Positions 28,067-37,094 of a stretch of 64,000 bases of DNA are shown in pieces (within the stretch, counting starts at the first letter, position 1; the number at the start of each line of letters is the position of its first letter). Source of the DNA: Calothrix sp. PCC 6303 (GTDB taxonomy: Bacteria; Cyanobacteriota; Cyanobacteriia; Cyanobacteriales; Nostocaceae); assembly GCF_000317435.1 (NCBI RefSeq), contig NC_019751.1:992001-1056000 (forward strand), written 5' to 3'. A program made the position numbers and the translations under genes. The notes beneath the pieces were generated by a model that was not told the origin of the DNA, did not search any database, and saw only the letters and a program-made list of their open reading frames with translations.

Positions 28067-29017
28067 TCACATCTGCTGTCCATTCAACCAAGCTGATAAA
28101 TCATCCATACTCGAAAAATCAAATAGTGCCTCTGCCAAATCTTCTAACTGCGTAGTTGATAATTGTTTAAGTCTTGCTTCTAATTCAGGTGTCACCAAAC
28201 CAATCCTCCGGTTAAGCTGGCGGGCAATTATGACAAATTCACCTTCTAATTTCCCTTCTAATTTCCCTTCTAATTTCCCAGCTAGTTTTCCTACTTCTAT
28301 CCCTTCTTGCATCCAACTTGTCACAATTTCCATAACTTCCTCTTGCTTTACTGGTTCAAATTTAGCAATTTCAGCCTTGAAAATATCTTCTTCTACAGCA
28401 TTCAATTTTAGGTAAGTATCCACGAATCCCGAAATCATTTTTATCTTGGCTGGATTTAGACGCAATGTCGCTAAAAGACGTAGACATTCTGACTTGACGC
28501 GAGGACGTTCTTCAGGTGCTATCCTCATTTTAGCCATTAACGCACTAGCAACGGGATTTTCTTGTTGGAGAAAGTCACGCCAATTTAGACGATTTAATTG
28601 GATGACTTCGTAGTTGAAGTTGAGGACTACTTTATCGGGAAATACTATTTCAAAAATATTGGGTTGTTGGGTGCGTGGTGTGTCGTGGGAAAACACAACG
28701 ATTGGATATACAGGAATGCCAAATTTCTCATATAGTCTGGAGAAATAACGAAACATTCTTTGCCCAAAATCGGCTTGGACATAGGACTGATTTTCGATAT
28801 GAATCAGAAAACAAGTTTCCTGTTCTCTAAATTGACATTTGACGATTAAATCAGCTTCGTATTGTTCTCCGGCTGTAACATCGGTAAAAACTTCTTTATC
28901 GAGAAATACTAATGTGTCAGATTCTAAATAACTTACTACTTTTGGGAAAAATAACTCTAAAAATTCAACAATAAATGTCGATAAAAGTTCTTTAAACAAT
29001 CTATCATGATCGATCAT
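28067..29017 (-). CDS. Rpn/DUF4351-type PD-(D/E)XK protein
   Basis: 316 residues. It begins DHDRLFKELLSTFIVEFLELFFP, the hallmark of Rpn/YhgA-type proteins, then TAGEQYEADLIVKCQ and CFLIHIENQSYV, which hold the acidic core of the nuclease fold. The C-terminus carries a DUF4351-like helical domain (VIIARQLNRRIGLVTPELEARLKQLSTTQLEDLAEALFDF). Between them is a short repeat GKLAGKLEGKLEGKLEG encoded by 12-bp tandem repeats. It overlaps the recG stop by ATGA. These proteins are abundant in cyanobacteria; proposed as recombination-promoting nucleases, but the function here is unknown. Confidence 0.85.
   Translation of the reverse strand: MIDHDRLFKELLSTFIVEFLELFFPKVVSYLESDTLVFLDKEVFTDVTAGEQYEADLIVKCQFREQETCFLIHIENQSYVQADFGQRMFRYFSRLYEKFGIPVYPIVVFSHDTPRTQQPNIFEIVFPDKVVLNFNYEVIQLNRLNWRDFLQQENPVASALMAKMRIAPEERPRVKSECLRLLATLRLNPAKIKMISGFVDTYLKLNAVEEDIFKAEIAKFEPVKQEEVMEIVTSWMQEGIEVGKLAGKLEGKLEGKLEGEFVIIARQLNRRIGLVTPELEARLKQLSTTQLEDLAEALFDFSSMDDLSAWLNGQQM
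28242..28280. repeat. 12-bp tandem repeat in the Rpn gene
   Basis: Three near-exact copies of TTCTAATTTCCC, encoding repeated Gly-Lys-Leu-Glu on the minus strand. Copy number could vary by slippage without breaking the frame. Confidence 0.8.
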
Positions 29018-31521
29018 GTTAGTATAGCCCCTCCCATTAACCGTTCATAGCGATATTTTAATTCTGCTTTCATCAAAAACCAGCGTTCTAAACTAAAGTC
29101 AATTTCTATCACTTTCTCTGCCGCTTGTCGTGCCAAAATTAAGATTTCTTCATCTTCTACTAAACTAGCTAAAGCAAAGTCAGCAACACCTGATTGTCTA
29201 GTGCCTAATACTTCACCCGGACCACGAAAACGCATGTCCATTTCTGAGATAAAAAAGCCATCTTGTGATTGTTCTAATACTTTTAAACGCTGTTGGGCAT
29301 CTGGGCTTTTAGAACTACTCATTAATAAACAGTAGGATTTTGCCGCACCACGTCCAACTCTTCCTCGTAATTGATGCAGTTGCGATAATCCAAATCTTTC
29401 AGCATGTTCGATTAACATAACTGAGGCATTGGGTACATCTACCCCAACTTCAATAACGGTGGTGGAAACAATGACTTGGGTTTCGTTATTGCGGAATTTA
29501 TTGATAGCTTCTTCTTTTTCCGCTGAACTCATGCGTCCATGTAATAACCCAACTTGAAACTCTGGAAAAACGCTTTCTTGGAGTTTTTGATGTTCTTCTA
29601 CTGCTGAACGTAAATCGAGTTTTTCTGATTCTTCCACCAATGGCAAAACTATATAAATTTGTCTCCCCTGAACAATTTCTCGACGCATCAAATCGTATGC
29701 TTCGCTGCGCTGACTTGCCGTAAGTGCGGTGGTTTGGATTGCTTGTCTTCCTGGTGGTAATTCGTCGATTTGACTAACATCTAAATCCCCATGAATTGTT
29801 AAGGCTAAGGTGCGGGGGATAGGAGTTGCTGTCATTGTTAATACGTGGGGCTGTTCACCTTTTTGCTGTAACTTTGCCCGCTGTTCGACACCAAAACGGT
29901 GTTGTTCATCGATGACAACTAAGCCTAAACGATTGAATTTTACCGGATCTTGAATTAATGCATGGGTTCCTACTAGTAAGGGTAATTCTCCTGTCGATAG
30001 TTGAGAGTGAATTTGTCGCCTTTTTACTACTTTTGTCGAGCCTGTCAGTAATTCTACGGGGAGATGCAGCAGGTTAAACCAGCTAACTAACTTCCGATAA
30101 TGCTGTTCTGCTAACACTTCCGTGGGTGCCATGAGTGCCGCTTGATACCCTGATTGGATAGCTGCAAGGATTGCAATGATGGCTACTACTGTTTTCCCGG
30201 AACCCACATCCCCCTGGACGAGGCGATTCATGGGGGCGGGTTTTTGCAGGTCGGTGAGAATGTCATTTAGCACCCGTTCCTGCGCTCCTGTAAGCTGAAA
30301 TGGGAGAATTTTGTAAAATTCGTCCAAAAGTTCACCAGTGGGGGCAAGGATGGCGCTGGTTTGCACTTGTTTTGCTTGTTTTTGGCGCTGGAGTAAGCCT
30401 AGTTGGAGATAGAAAAATTCATCGAAAACGAGGCGACGACGGGCAGCTTTGAGGGAATCGTTTTCGGGGGGAAAGTGGATATTATTGATGGCTGCTTTCA
30501 GTTCCATCAAGTTATATTTTTGACGTAATCCGCTAGGTAAGGGATCTTTGAGGTGAATGGTGGCGGGCATAGCAGCGATAACTGCCTCCCTGATCATGTT
30601 AGCAATGACACCTTCTGTTAGGGCATAGATTGGGACAACTCGTCCAATTGTTAAGGATTCGATGGTGTCACCGGGATGTCCGAGAACCTCCATTTCGGGA
30701 TTGTCGATGGTTTTGCCGTATTTGGTTTCTTTCACAAGTCCGCAAGCGGCAATGATGGTTCCTGGTGCGTATTGCCGTTTCATTCCCTCTTGCCAGCCGC
30801 GACTAGCATACCTTGCTCCGGCATAGAAGCGGCTAATTTTGATTCTGCCACTGTTGTCTCTTACTTGTAGTTCAAAGATGCTAAGTTTTTTGTTTTTAGG
30901 ACTGGTAAAGCAGTTACAGCTTTTGATGGTGGCAATAATTGTAACACTTTCCCCGGCTTTAAGTTCGCTAATATTGACTTGGTGTGCGTAGTCGATGTGA
31001 TCGCGGGGATAGTAGAAAAGTAAGTCCCTAACTGTACATAATCCTAGACGGGCGAGTTTTTCGGCTCTACGAGGTCCAATTTCCGCTAATTCGCTGAGTT
31101 TTTGGTCGATTTCTGGGGCAAGTCTGCGGCTGAGTTCTGTGACTATGGGGGTTTTGGGATTTTTAAGCAGAGATTTGGACACTTTTGGGCTGTCTTCTAG
31201 TTTATCTTCGGGTTCTCCTGCTTCGATTTTTTGAAGTTGATAAATATAGCGACGGGTTTGGGCAATGAGGCTTTGACGTTGTTCGAGGTTGAGGTTGGGA
31301 TAATCAGCATAATTGGCAGCTAATTCTTGCCAGCGTTCGCGGTGGGGTTCTGTGGGGGTATTATCCTGTTGAACCAGCATCTCTGGTGAAAACTTCCCGA
31401 ATGTCAAACACAGAAATTCGCTAAAACGGTATTGTCTCCCCATCAAATCGCCAAATCCTTTTTCGGCTTCGATGGTGAGGGCTTTTTGCAGTCGCAACCA
31501 ATCTGGTTTTTCGGTAGTCAT
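29014..31521 (-). CDS. recG: ATP-dependent DNA helicase RecG
   Basis: 835 residues from the ATG at 31521; a longer frame to 31635 would encode a low-complexity tail from a G-rich repeat and is rejected. RecG remodels stalled forks and branched DNA. It has an OB-fold wedge domain (about 230-330), Walker A GDVGSGKTVVA, DEQH box VIDEQHRFG, and helicase motifs TMTATPIPRTLA and LRGRVGRG. The N-terminal 200 residues are longer than in E. coli, as usual in cyanobacteria. The stop codon overlaps the Rpn gene start by four bases. Confidence 0.96.
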   Translation of the reverse strand: MTTEKPDWLRLQKALTIEAEKGFGDLMGRQYRFSEFLCLTFGKFSPEMLVQQDNTPTEPHRERWQELAANYADYPNLNLEQRQSLIAQTRRYIYQLQKIEAGEPEDKLEDSPKVSKSLLKNPKTPIVTELSRRLAPEIDQKLSELAEIGPRRAEKLARLGLCTVRDLLFYYPRDHIDYAHQVNISELKAGESVTIIATIKSCNCFTSPKNKKLSIFELQVRDNSGRIKISRFYAGARYASRGWQEGMKRQYAPGTIIAACGLVKETKYGKTIDNPEMEVLGHPGDTIESLTIGRVVPIYALTEGVIANMIREAVIAAMPATIHLKDPLPSGLRQKYNLMELKAAINNIHFPPENDSLKAARRRLVFDEFFYLQLGLLQRQKQAKQVQTSAILAPTGELLDEFYKILPFQLTGAQERVLNDILTDLQKPAPMNRLVQGDVGSGKTVVAIIAILAAIQSGYQAALMAPTEVLAEQHYRKLVSWFNLLHLPVELLTGSTKVVKRRQIHSQLSTGELPLLVGTHALIQDPVKFNRLGLVVIDEQHRFGVEQRAKLQQKGEQPHVLTMTATPIPRTLALTIHGDLDVSQIDELPPGRQAIQTTALTASQRSEAYDLMRREIVQGRQIYIVLPLVEESEKLDLRSAVEEHQKLQESVFPEFQVGLLHGRMSSAEKEEAINKFRNNETQVIVSTTVIEVGVDVPNASVMLIEHAERFGLSQLHQLRGRVGRGAAKSYCLLMSSSKSPDAQQRLKVLEQSQDGFFISEMDMRFRGPGEVLGTRQSGVADFALASLVEDEEILILARQAAEKVIEIDFSLERWFLMKAELKYRYERLMGGAILT

Positions 31522-31660
31522 GGAATCGAGAAGGGAGCGGGGGAGTGGGGGAGCGGGGGAGGAGAAAAATAGATCTATCTGGTAGACAACCGCTGAAACA
31601 AAGCTACCGTTGGTAATAGATGAATAGCGGCTCAAGTCTTTTGACTTTTATTTGATTTCC

Positions 31661-31791
31661 CTAGTACAGCATGGCGTAAATAAACCATTTAAAATAAGCG
31701 AAAAGCATATTTTATCTGCTTTATTCCTTCTGCCTCCTGCCCTTCGACAAGCTCAGGGTAACACCTTCTTACTTCTTACTTCATGTACTAG
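31661..31791. repeat. CTAGTAC...GTACTAG element, copy 2
   Basis: Termini CTAGTAC (31661-31667) and GTACTAG (31785-31791) are inverted. The left end matches the element at 19899 for 23 bases. The right terminus supplies the TAG stop codon of the ABC transporter. The interior contains CCTTCGACAAGCTCAGGG, another common short repeat. Confidence 0.65.
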
Positions 31792-33539
31792 TGCAATAAT
31801 TCTTCGACTTGGTGTTGACTCCACAAACTTCTGTATAACCCTTGTTGCTGTACAAGTTCAATATGTGTACCAATTTGGATAATTTTACCTTGATCCATGA
31901 CAAAAATTCGGTCGGCAGCAGCTGCGGCAGAAAGTTGGTGAGTAATAAAAACAACTGTTTTGCGGTGAACTCCACCGGAGAGGTTGTTTAAAATTGCGGT
32001 GGCAGTTTGATTATCAACGCTGGAGAGGGCATCATCTAAAATTAGTACCGATGCATCTACAATCATCGCCCTTGCTAAAGCTGTGCGTTGTCTTTGTCCA
32101 CCTGAGAGAGTTATACCTCGTTCTCCAACTATGGTTGTATATTTTTGGGGAAAGTTCTGGATTTCAGCGTGAATTTGGGCAGTTTTGGCGGCTGACTCCA
32201 CTTGCTCGTATTCAGCAAGAGGATCGCCGTAGCGGATATTATTTTGGATGGTGGTACTAAAGAGAAAACTATCTTGGGGTACATACGCGATCGCATTCCT
32301 CAAATCATCTAGTTTTATCTGGGTAATGTCTACCCCATCTAGAAATAATTGTCCTGGTTGAATATTCAATAAACGGGGTAATGCATTCGCTAAGGTGGAT
32401 TTTCCAGAACCAATTGCTCCGACAATTGCTACGGTTTCCCCTGGGGATATAGTAAAGTTCAAATCTTGTAAAGCTGCTTTTTTGGCACCTTGGTAAGTAT
32501 AGCTGAGGTTTTTGGCTGCTAATTCCCCCTTAACTTGGGACATTTCTAAATCAATTGCTTCAGATTCAGTTTTAATTTTCGGTTTCGCAGCAAAAATCGC
32601 ATCAATTCGATCGATGCTCACCTCACCCCGTTGATATGCTGTAATTGTAAAACCCAACAACGTAGTTGGAAAAACCAATCTTTCCACATAGATTAACAAG
32701 GCAACAAAATCACCAACACTCAAACTACCTGCTGCGATTCTTTCTGTCCCTAGCCAAATAATAATCAACGAGCTAACGCTAGCAAGCCCACCAATCAGTG
32801 GGAAAAGGGTATTTCGAGTTTTTGCAAGTGTGAGGTTTGCCCCCAGGAGTTGGCGATTTTTCTGGGCAAAGGCTCTTCTTTCATTTTCCTCTTGGGCGTA
32901 GATCTTAATCAAGGCAATACCGCTGATATCTTCCTGGATTAATTCACTCACATCAGAGATTTTTTCTTGTACAGCAGCCTGTTGATTGCGAAGGCGATCG
33001 CTAAACAAATGTACAATCAAAAACATGAATGGATATATTACCACTGCTGTCAATGTCAACTCCACATTAATACTCAGCATGAAAGGTAGAGTCAACGCAT
33101 AGGCAAAAACAGTATTCGCCAAACTCAACACCGCAAAACCCAACAACCTGCGGATATTATCCACATCGCTTGTGGCTCGACTAATTAAGTCACCTGTGGT
33201 ATTACTATCAAAATAGGAGGGTTCTAGGGTTAATAGGTGCTCGAAAATCCTTTGCTTGAGGTCAAATTCTACCTGTCTTCCCACACCAAATAGCCAAATC
33301 CGTGAAGCCATCCGAATCAACCACATAGCTGATGTCAGGAGAAAAATTGGCACTACATATTGAAAAACCTGATTTAAACTAAACCCTTTGGAAAGTTGAT
33401 CCACACAAGCACGAACCAACTGTGGGATATAGACACCTAACCCATTGACAATAAATAGAGTCACTATACCCCAGGTTGCATCACGCCAATGGGGAAGTAT
33501 ATAAGCACCCAGTCTTGCAAGTCTTCTTGATCGCACCAT
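31788..33539 (-). CDS. ABC exporter, fused permease-ATPase
   Basis: 583 residues. Six-helix transmembrane domain (about 20-310) then ATPase with Walker A GAIGSGKST, signature LSGGQRQRTALARA, Walker B VLILDDALSS and switch His in FITHQLS. It resembles half-size multidrug/lipid exporters (MsbA-like or MdlB-like) that work as dimers. Substrate not deducible. The stop codon lies inside the inverted terminus of a repeat element, and the start is only 33 bp from an IS4 insertion, which probably separated the gene from its native promoter. Confidence 0.9.
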   Translation of the reverse strand: MVRSRRLARLGAYILPHWRDATWGIVTLFIVNGLGVYIPQLVRACVDQLSKGFSLNQVFQYVVPIFLLTSAMWLIRMASRIWLFGVGRQVEFDLKQRIFEHLLTLEPSYFDSNTTGDLISRATSDVDNIRRLLGFAVLSLANTVFAYALTLPFMLSINVELTLTAVVIYPFMFLIVHLFSDRLRNQQAAVQEKISDVSELIQEDISGIALIKIYAQEENERRAFAQKNRQLLGANLTLAKTRNTLFPLIGGLASVSSLIIIWLGTERIAAGSLSVGDFVALLIYVERLVFPTTLLGFTITAYQRGEVSIDRIDAIFAAKPKIKTESEAIDLEMSQVKGELAAKNLSYTYQGAKKAALQDLNFTISPGETVAIVGAIGSGKSTLANALPRLLNIQPGQLFLDGVDITQIKLDDLRNAIAYVPQDSFLFSTTIQNNIRYGDPLAEYEQVESAAKTAQIHAEIQNFPQKYTTIVGERGITLSGGQRQRTALARAMIVDASVLILDDALSSVDNQTATAILNNLSGGVHRKTVVFITHQLSAAAAADRIFVMDQGKIIQIGTHIELVQQQGLYRSLWSQHQVEELLH

Positions 33540-33565
33540 TACAGCAATTAAACATATGTGCTTAT

Positions 33566-35040
33566 GTTATAACAATACCTCTGCCAAATTAAGAGGATTC
33601 AACGCCCGTAGAAACGTGATGAATACGCCCTAAAGAAGTAAGCTTGGCAAAAATCCGGGTTAATAAAATAGGCTCAGGGATTTCTGGAAGCATTTTTAAG
33701 ATCTCATGGACATATCGAAAGCCACGATAATGAGCCTTAAGATCAATAATGCCGGAGTCAGGATTCAGGATGCGGAAATCAGCGAGAAGATGATGAGATA
33801 AATTAACCATAAAGAATGCTAGATTAGCAGCATTAGTCACCGCAGTTTGACCGATGTTCATAAAGTCTTCCAATCCCCAAAATTGCTTGGCATCACGGAA
33901 GTTAAACTCGATCTGAAAGCGTAGTTTGTAGTAGTCAATTATTTTCTCAGATGACAACTTTAGGTCACTAGAAAACAGAATTACGTGACTGCGAGCATTA
34001 GTTTTCAGATTTGTTTTCACCAAAATAACTACATTCAGTGACTGGGCAAATTCTTTGTGCAGTAAAGTAGCTTGGTAAGTATCGGTTTGGATATCCTCTT
34101 CGATACTACTTTGACGCAAATATTCATCAGAAATATTACGCCAGTCTAGTTTATCTCCGTATTTACGGCGTGAACGATGATTAGGGTCAGGATTTTGGTA
34201 AGGTATGTATAATGCTGAATCGTGGCGTAACTTGGAAATTATATGTAAGTTGACCTGTCGAGCCATCTGCAAAGCATTATTGTTTCCAAAATGACCATCT
34301 AAGACTAAGTAAGTCAGTGGAATAAAGTTAGCTACCAGCTTGACTAGCTCATTAATCATCTTCTTAATTCTGAGTAATTCAGACGTGAGAATTACTTCGG
34401 TCTTGTTTTTATTTTTACTCCCTTTTGGTCGTCCACGTCCATGTTTTTCTTTGGCTTTTATTTCTGGTCTTAACGATACGCTACTTTTTTCTATATCGCT
34501 CTTTATCACCTGTTCTACCTGAATTGGAAATGAGTGCCTTTGTTCAACACTTACTAATGATAATGTAAAGAAAGATAGCCCTGATATTGGCTTACTTACT
34601 AGGCTGGAAAAGAATCTATCCAACCCATAAGTTTTTTTCCCGGATTTACTTACTACAACTTCATCTCCTGCAAGTAAATACACCTCATTCGCACGGAACA
34701 AATGCTTGCGGAAAAATAGCCAAAACAATGTCGCCCAAGGGATTACCGTATGAAAAAATCTCAACATCGTCCGATAACTACCACCACTACCTGTCCAACG
34801 AGAAATTCCCAACATAGTGACTCGCCCGCTCATCGCTAACATTGCCAAGATTATTTGGTTCAATTGCTTCATCGTTGTAGCATTTATCTGCGGCAGGAAG
34901 CACTGTAACAATGATAAAATGTCAAACATGGGCGCACATAGTGGTTTTTGAGTTGTCGTTGTGAGAGACAATAACTCTACTACGAAACGCCCTACCTCTT
35001 CCTCTTCATCCTCTTACTTTGGCGAAGGTATTGGTTATAA
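33566..35040. mobile_element. Complete IS4-family insertion sequence with target duplication
   Basis: The element spans 33573-35033 (1461 bp). Terminal inverted repeats of about 27 bp start CAATACCT and share 23 of the first 26 positions (left CTGCCAAATTAAGAGGAT, right TCGCCAAAGTAAGAGGAT in reverse complement). It is flanked on both sides by GTTATAA (33566-33572 and 35034-35040), a 7-bp target duplication. Intact ends and transposase argue for a recent, possibly active insertion. Confidence 0.9.
33589..34971 (-). CDS. IS4-family transposase
   Basis: 460 residues. DDE transposase with the first Asp in LLAGDEVVV, the second in YLVLDGHFGN, and the third acidic residue in YYKLRFQIEFNFRDAKQ, which fits the IS4 YREK signature Y(2)R(3)E(6)K exactly. 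An AT-hook-like GRGRPKGSKNKNK lies between the first and second Asp. The frame is open from end to end and the stop is 16 bp from the left inverted repeat tip, as expected for an IS of this size. Confidence 0.93.
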   Translation of the reverse strand: MSLTTTTQKPLCAPMFDILSLLQCFLPQINATTMKQLNQIILAMLAMSGRVTMLGISRWTGSGGSYRTMLRFFHTVIPWATLFWLFFRKHLFRANEVYLLAGDEVVVSKSGKKTYGLDRFFSSLVSKPISGLSFFTLSLVSVEQRHSFPIQVEQVIKSDIEKSSVSLRPEIKAKEKHGRGRPKGSKNKNKTEVILTSELLRIKKMINELVKLVANFIPLTYLVLDGHFGNNNALQMARQVNLHIISKLRHDSALYIPYQNPDPNHRSRRKYGDKLDWRNISDEYLRQSSIEEDIQTDTYQATLLHKEFAQSLNVVILVKTNLKTNARSHVILFSSDLKLSSEKIIDYYKLRFQIEFNFRDAKQFWGLEDFMNIGQTAVTNAANLAFFMVNLSHHLLADFRILNPDSGIIDLKAHYRGFRYVHEILKMLPEIPEPILLTRIFAKLTSLGRIHHVSTGVESS

Positions 35041-35259
35041 CAATTCCATATATACGATGAACTAGTTAAGGCACGAAATTGTAATACTGATTTCCAAAAT
35101 TATTGCAACACTATAGATAACCTTCAATATGGCTGCAAAAAGCAAAAATTACGGTAAGCCTACGTATCTTAACTACCCCATACTTAAATGGGTAGAGAAA
35201 AACACATTACTTACCGTATTCTCTAGTTATCAGGCTTGCTCCAAAGCCCAAAATGGCTA

Positions 35260-35679
35260 TTAGCCTTCAATAACTATTTTACCAACCATTCCGGCTCCAC
35301 GGTGTGGCTCACAGTAAAAAGTATACTCACCAGCAGGCGCATCAGCAGGAAAAGTAGTTTCAGTAACTTGTCCTGGATTCATCATCAACTGTTTGTGTGA
35401 TAAAGCTTTAGCAAAATCTGCACTTTTGGCTGCATTCTTGGTATCATCAAATACAACGTTGTGGGGAGGAACCTTATTATTTACCCACTTAATTGTGTCA
35501 CCTGCTTTGATGATGACTTTTGAAGGTTCAAATGCCAACATTCCTTTATCACTACCTAGCTTAATGGTGTGGCTTTCAGCAGAAGCAGCCGGGGCAAAAA
35601 CTACAAAGCTGCTAAATACCAAAACCATTGTCAACACAGCTAAACCAATACGTCGTAGATTTGCCGCCATGACTTTCAT
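35260..35679 (-). CDS. petE: Plastocyanin precursor
   Basis: 139 residues. A copper protein of the thylakoid lumen that carries electrons from cytochrome b6f to photosystem I. A twin-basic N-terminus and hydrophobic stretch end at AASA (about 34), with mature ESHTIKLGSDKG. Copper ligands are His73, Cys123, His126 and Met131 (PPHNVVF ... YCEPHRGAGM). Start at 35679 is supported by AGGAG seven bases upstream; Met4 is an alternative. It lies downstream of psbV on the same strand with a 250-bp gap. Copper control is usual for petE but no site was identified. Confidence 0.97.
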   Translation of the reverse strand: MKVMAANLRRIGLAVLTMVLVFSSFVVFAPAASAESHTIKLGSDKGMLAFEPSKVIIKAGDTIKWVNNKVPPHNVVFDDTKNAAKSADFAKALSHKQLMMNPGQVTETTFPADAPAGEYTFYCEPHRGAGMVGKIVIEG

Positions 35680-35937
35680 GATTTTCTCCTAAACCCAGAA
35701 TTTTATTTTTCTATATCTATTTTAAATACATTTTTGTCAAAGTATGACAACTTGTCGTAGATATTTTTTTAAATTCCTAGTTCCTTGTAAATGGGTGGGT
35801 AGAAAACTTAGCTTCAATACCACAAAATTAAAAGCGAGTCAAACATCTAGAAGCATTAGCAAGCAAAAAAACTTGACTCAATACCACCAGGAGTTTACCT
35901 CGCTTTCAGTAAAAAATTTTAACGGCAGTTTCAAAAG

Positions 35938-36429
35938 TTAGTAGTAAATTTTACCACCGCCCCACTTGGTTCCTACAATCTTAGGTTGCATTAGAATATG
36001 ACCAGCGATCGCTTTTAGATCCTCATCAGTGAGGTTACGCATTTCGGTGAAAATATCCGCACTTTTTGTACTGGGGTGGAACTCAGAAATCTCCTCTTCC
36101 CCATCATAAGTGGTGGGATTTTTCATGTAATCAACTAAACTGTCAATATTATTGCGAGGAGGTGTAGCTAATGCCAAAGCTTCTGGTTCTAATCCAACGT
36201 TTTGGTTGGTTTTAGTGACACCACCAGCATGACATTGAGCGCAGGCAAACTGAAATAAACGCTTACCTTCCTTAACTTGCTTGAGATTAAGCACGGTAGT
36301 GTCGCCACTTGCATTCAATTTTACAGTGCGAGTAGCTGCATCGAGTTCTACTGCATTCGCACTACTAATAAAAAGTTGAAAAGCTAGCAGCACAGTCGCT
36401 ACGCAGATTCCAATCAATCTTTTTAACAT
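35938..36429 (-). CDS. psbV: Photosystem II cytochrome c550
   Basis: 163 residues. An extrinsic lumenal subunit that stabilises the oxygen-evolving complex. Signal peptide 1-26 (ending SANA), then VELDAATRTVKLN. Heme site CAQCH (63-67), with distal ligand His118 in SEFHPST. The C-terminus GGGKIYY is the family ending. Complete and normal length. In many cyanobacteria psbV is followed by psbV2 or petJ; here the next gene is petE. Confidence 0.97.
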   Translation of the reverse strand: MLKRLIGICVATVLLAFQLFISSANAVELDAATRTVKLNASGDTTVLNLKQVKEGKRLFQFACAQCHAGGVTKTNQNVGLEPEALALATPPRNNIDSLVDYMKNPTTYDGEEEISEFHPSTKSADIFTEMRNLTDEDLKAIAGHILMQPKIVGTKWGGGKIYY

Positions 36430-36970
36430 TTTTCCCCTTAAAGATCTTAACTCTCAACACAGCATTTAACGGCAATGCTTAATCCGCATAAAGCTATAGG
36501 CTGCTAGTTCCTGGTCTACCCAGTGACTTTAAATGTTCAGATACAACAAAACAAATTGGTCACGAGTGTTCTTTGGGTGTATTGCAGTAACTAAAATAAT
36601 TCCACAATACTGATTAACTAACAGACACAGATTAAACTACTGTAATACAAATATCATGTTAGGGGTGCAATTGGTTATCCAAACCACCGTAAGCAGTGAA
36701 AGGATCGTGGACTTTGTTACAAAACTTAAAAATGAGAAAAAACAAGCGGTTGCAATATAACTTAATAATTTGTTAGTTATTTTTTCACAGTTGTTTAGTT
36801 AAAGCTGCCAACATTCAAATTTTTTAACTTTTTTCAAACCCACCATGCATTAGATTAGATAGTGGGTTTTAAATTTCTCGATTCTGGACTTTGAAGTATT
36901 AGAGACTGCGAAATAAAAAAACATCCCAAAATTTATTGTAGGCATATTGTCTGCTACTAATACAAGAATA
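36430..36970. other. Gap upstream of psbV
   Basis: 541 bp without a supported ORF. It contains the psbV promoter region and a hairpin at 36836-36869 (AAACCCAC / GTGGGTTT, 8-bp stem) of unclear role. An 81-bp dispersed repeat follows. Confidence 0.4.
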
Positions 36971-37051
36971 GGCAAGACTTCGGCGTGAGCGCTCAGTCCT
37001 TACCTCCGGTACACTTCGTTCCGACAGGCTCAGGAACCATCGAACGCTGCC
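36971..37051. repeat. 81-bp dispersed repeat, copy 2
   Basis: Identical to 17888-17968 at 80 of 81 positions and in the same orientation. It lies 44 bp after the stop of the lipoprotein gene. The near identity over 19 kb distance indicates recent spread or gene conversion. Confidence 0.85.
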
Positions 37052-37094
37052 TATCCCACAATATTGGATCATCTTTTTTATGGAGTTCTCTTAT

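Noticed and set aside
28242-28280. CRISPR-like short repeats
   Set aside because: The 12-bp units are directly adjacent with no spacers, and they encode part of the Rpn protein.
29014-31635. Longer recG reading frame beginning at 31635
   Set aside because: The extra 38 residues are encoded by a G-rich low-complexity repeat; the ATG at 31521 begins sequence that looks like the normal RecG N-terminus.
31652-31882. Small ORF across the CTAGTAC element
   Set aside because: Composed of repeat DNA and the antisense of the ABC gene; no protein-like features.
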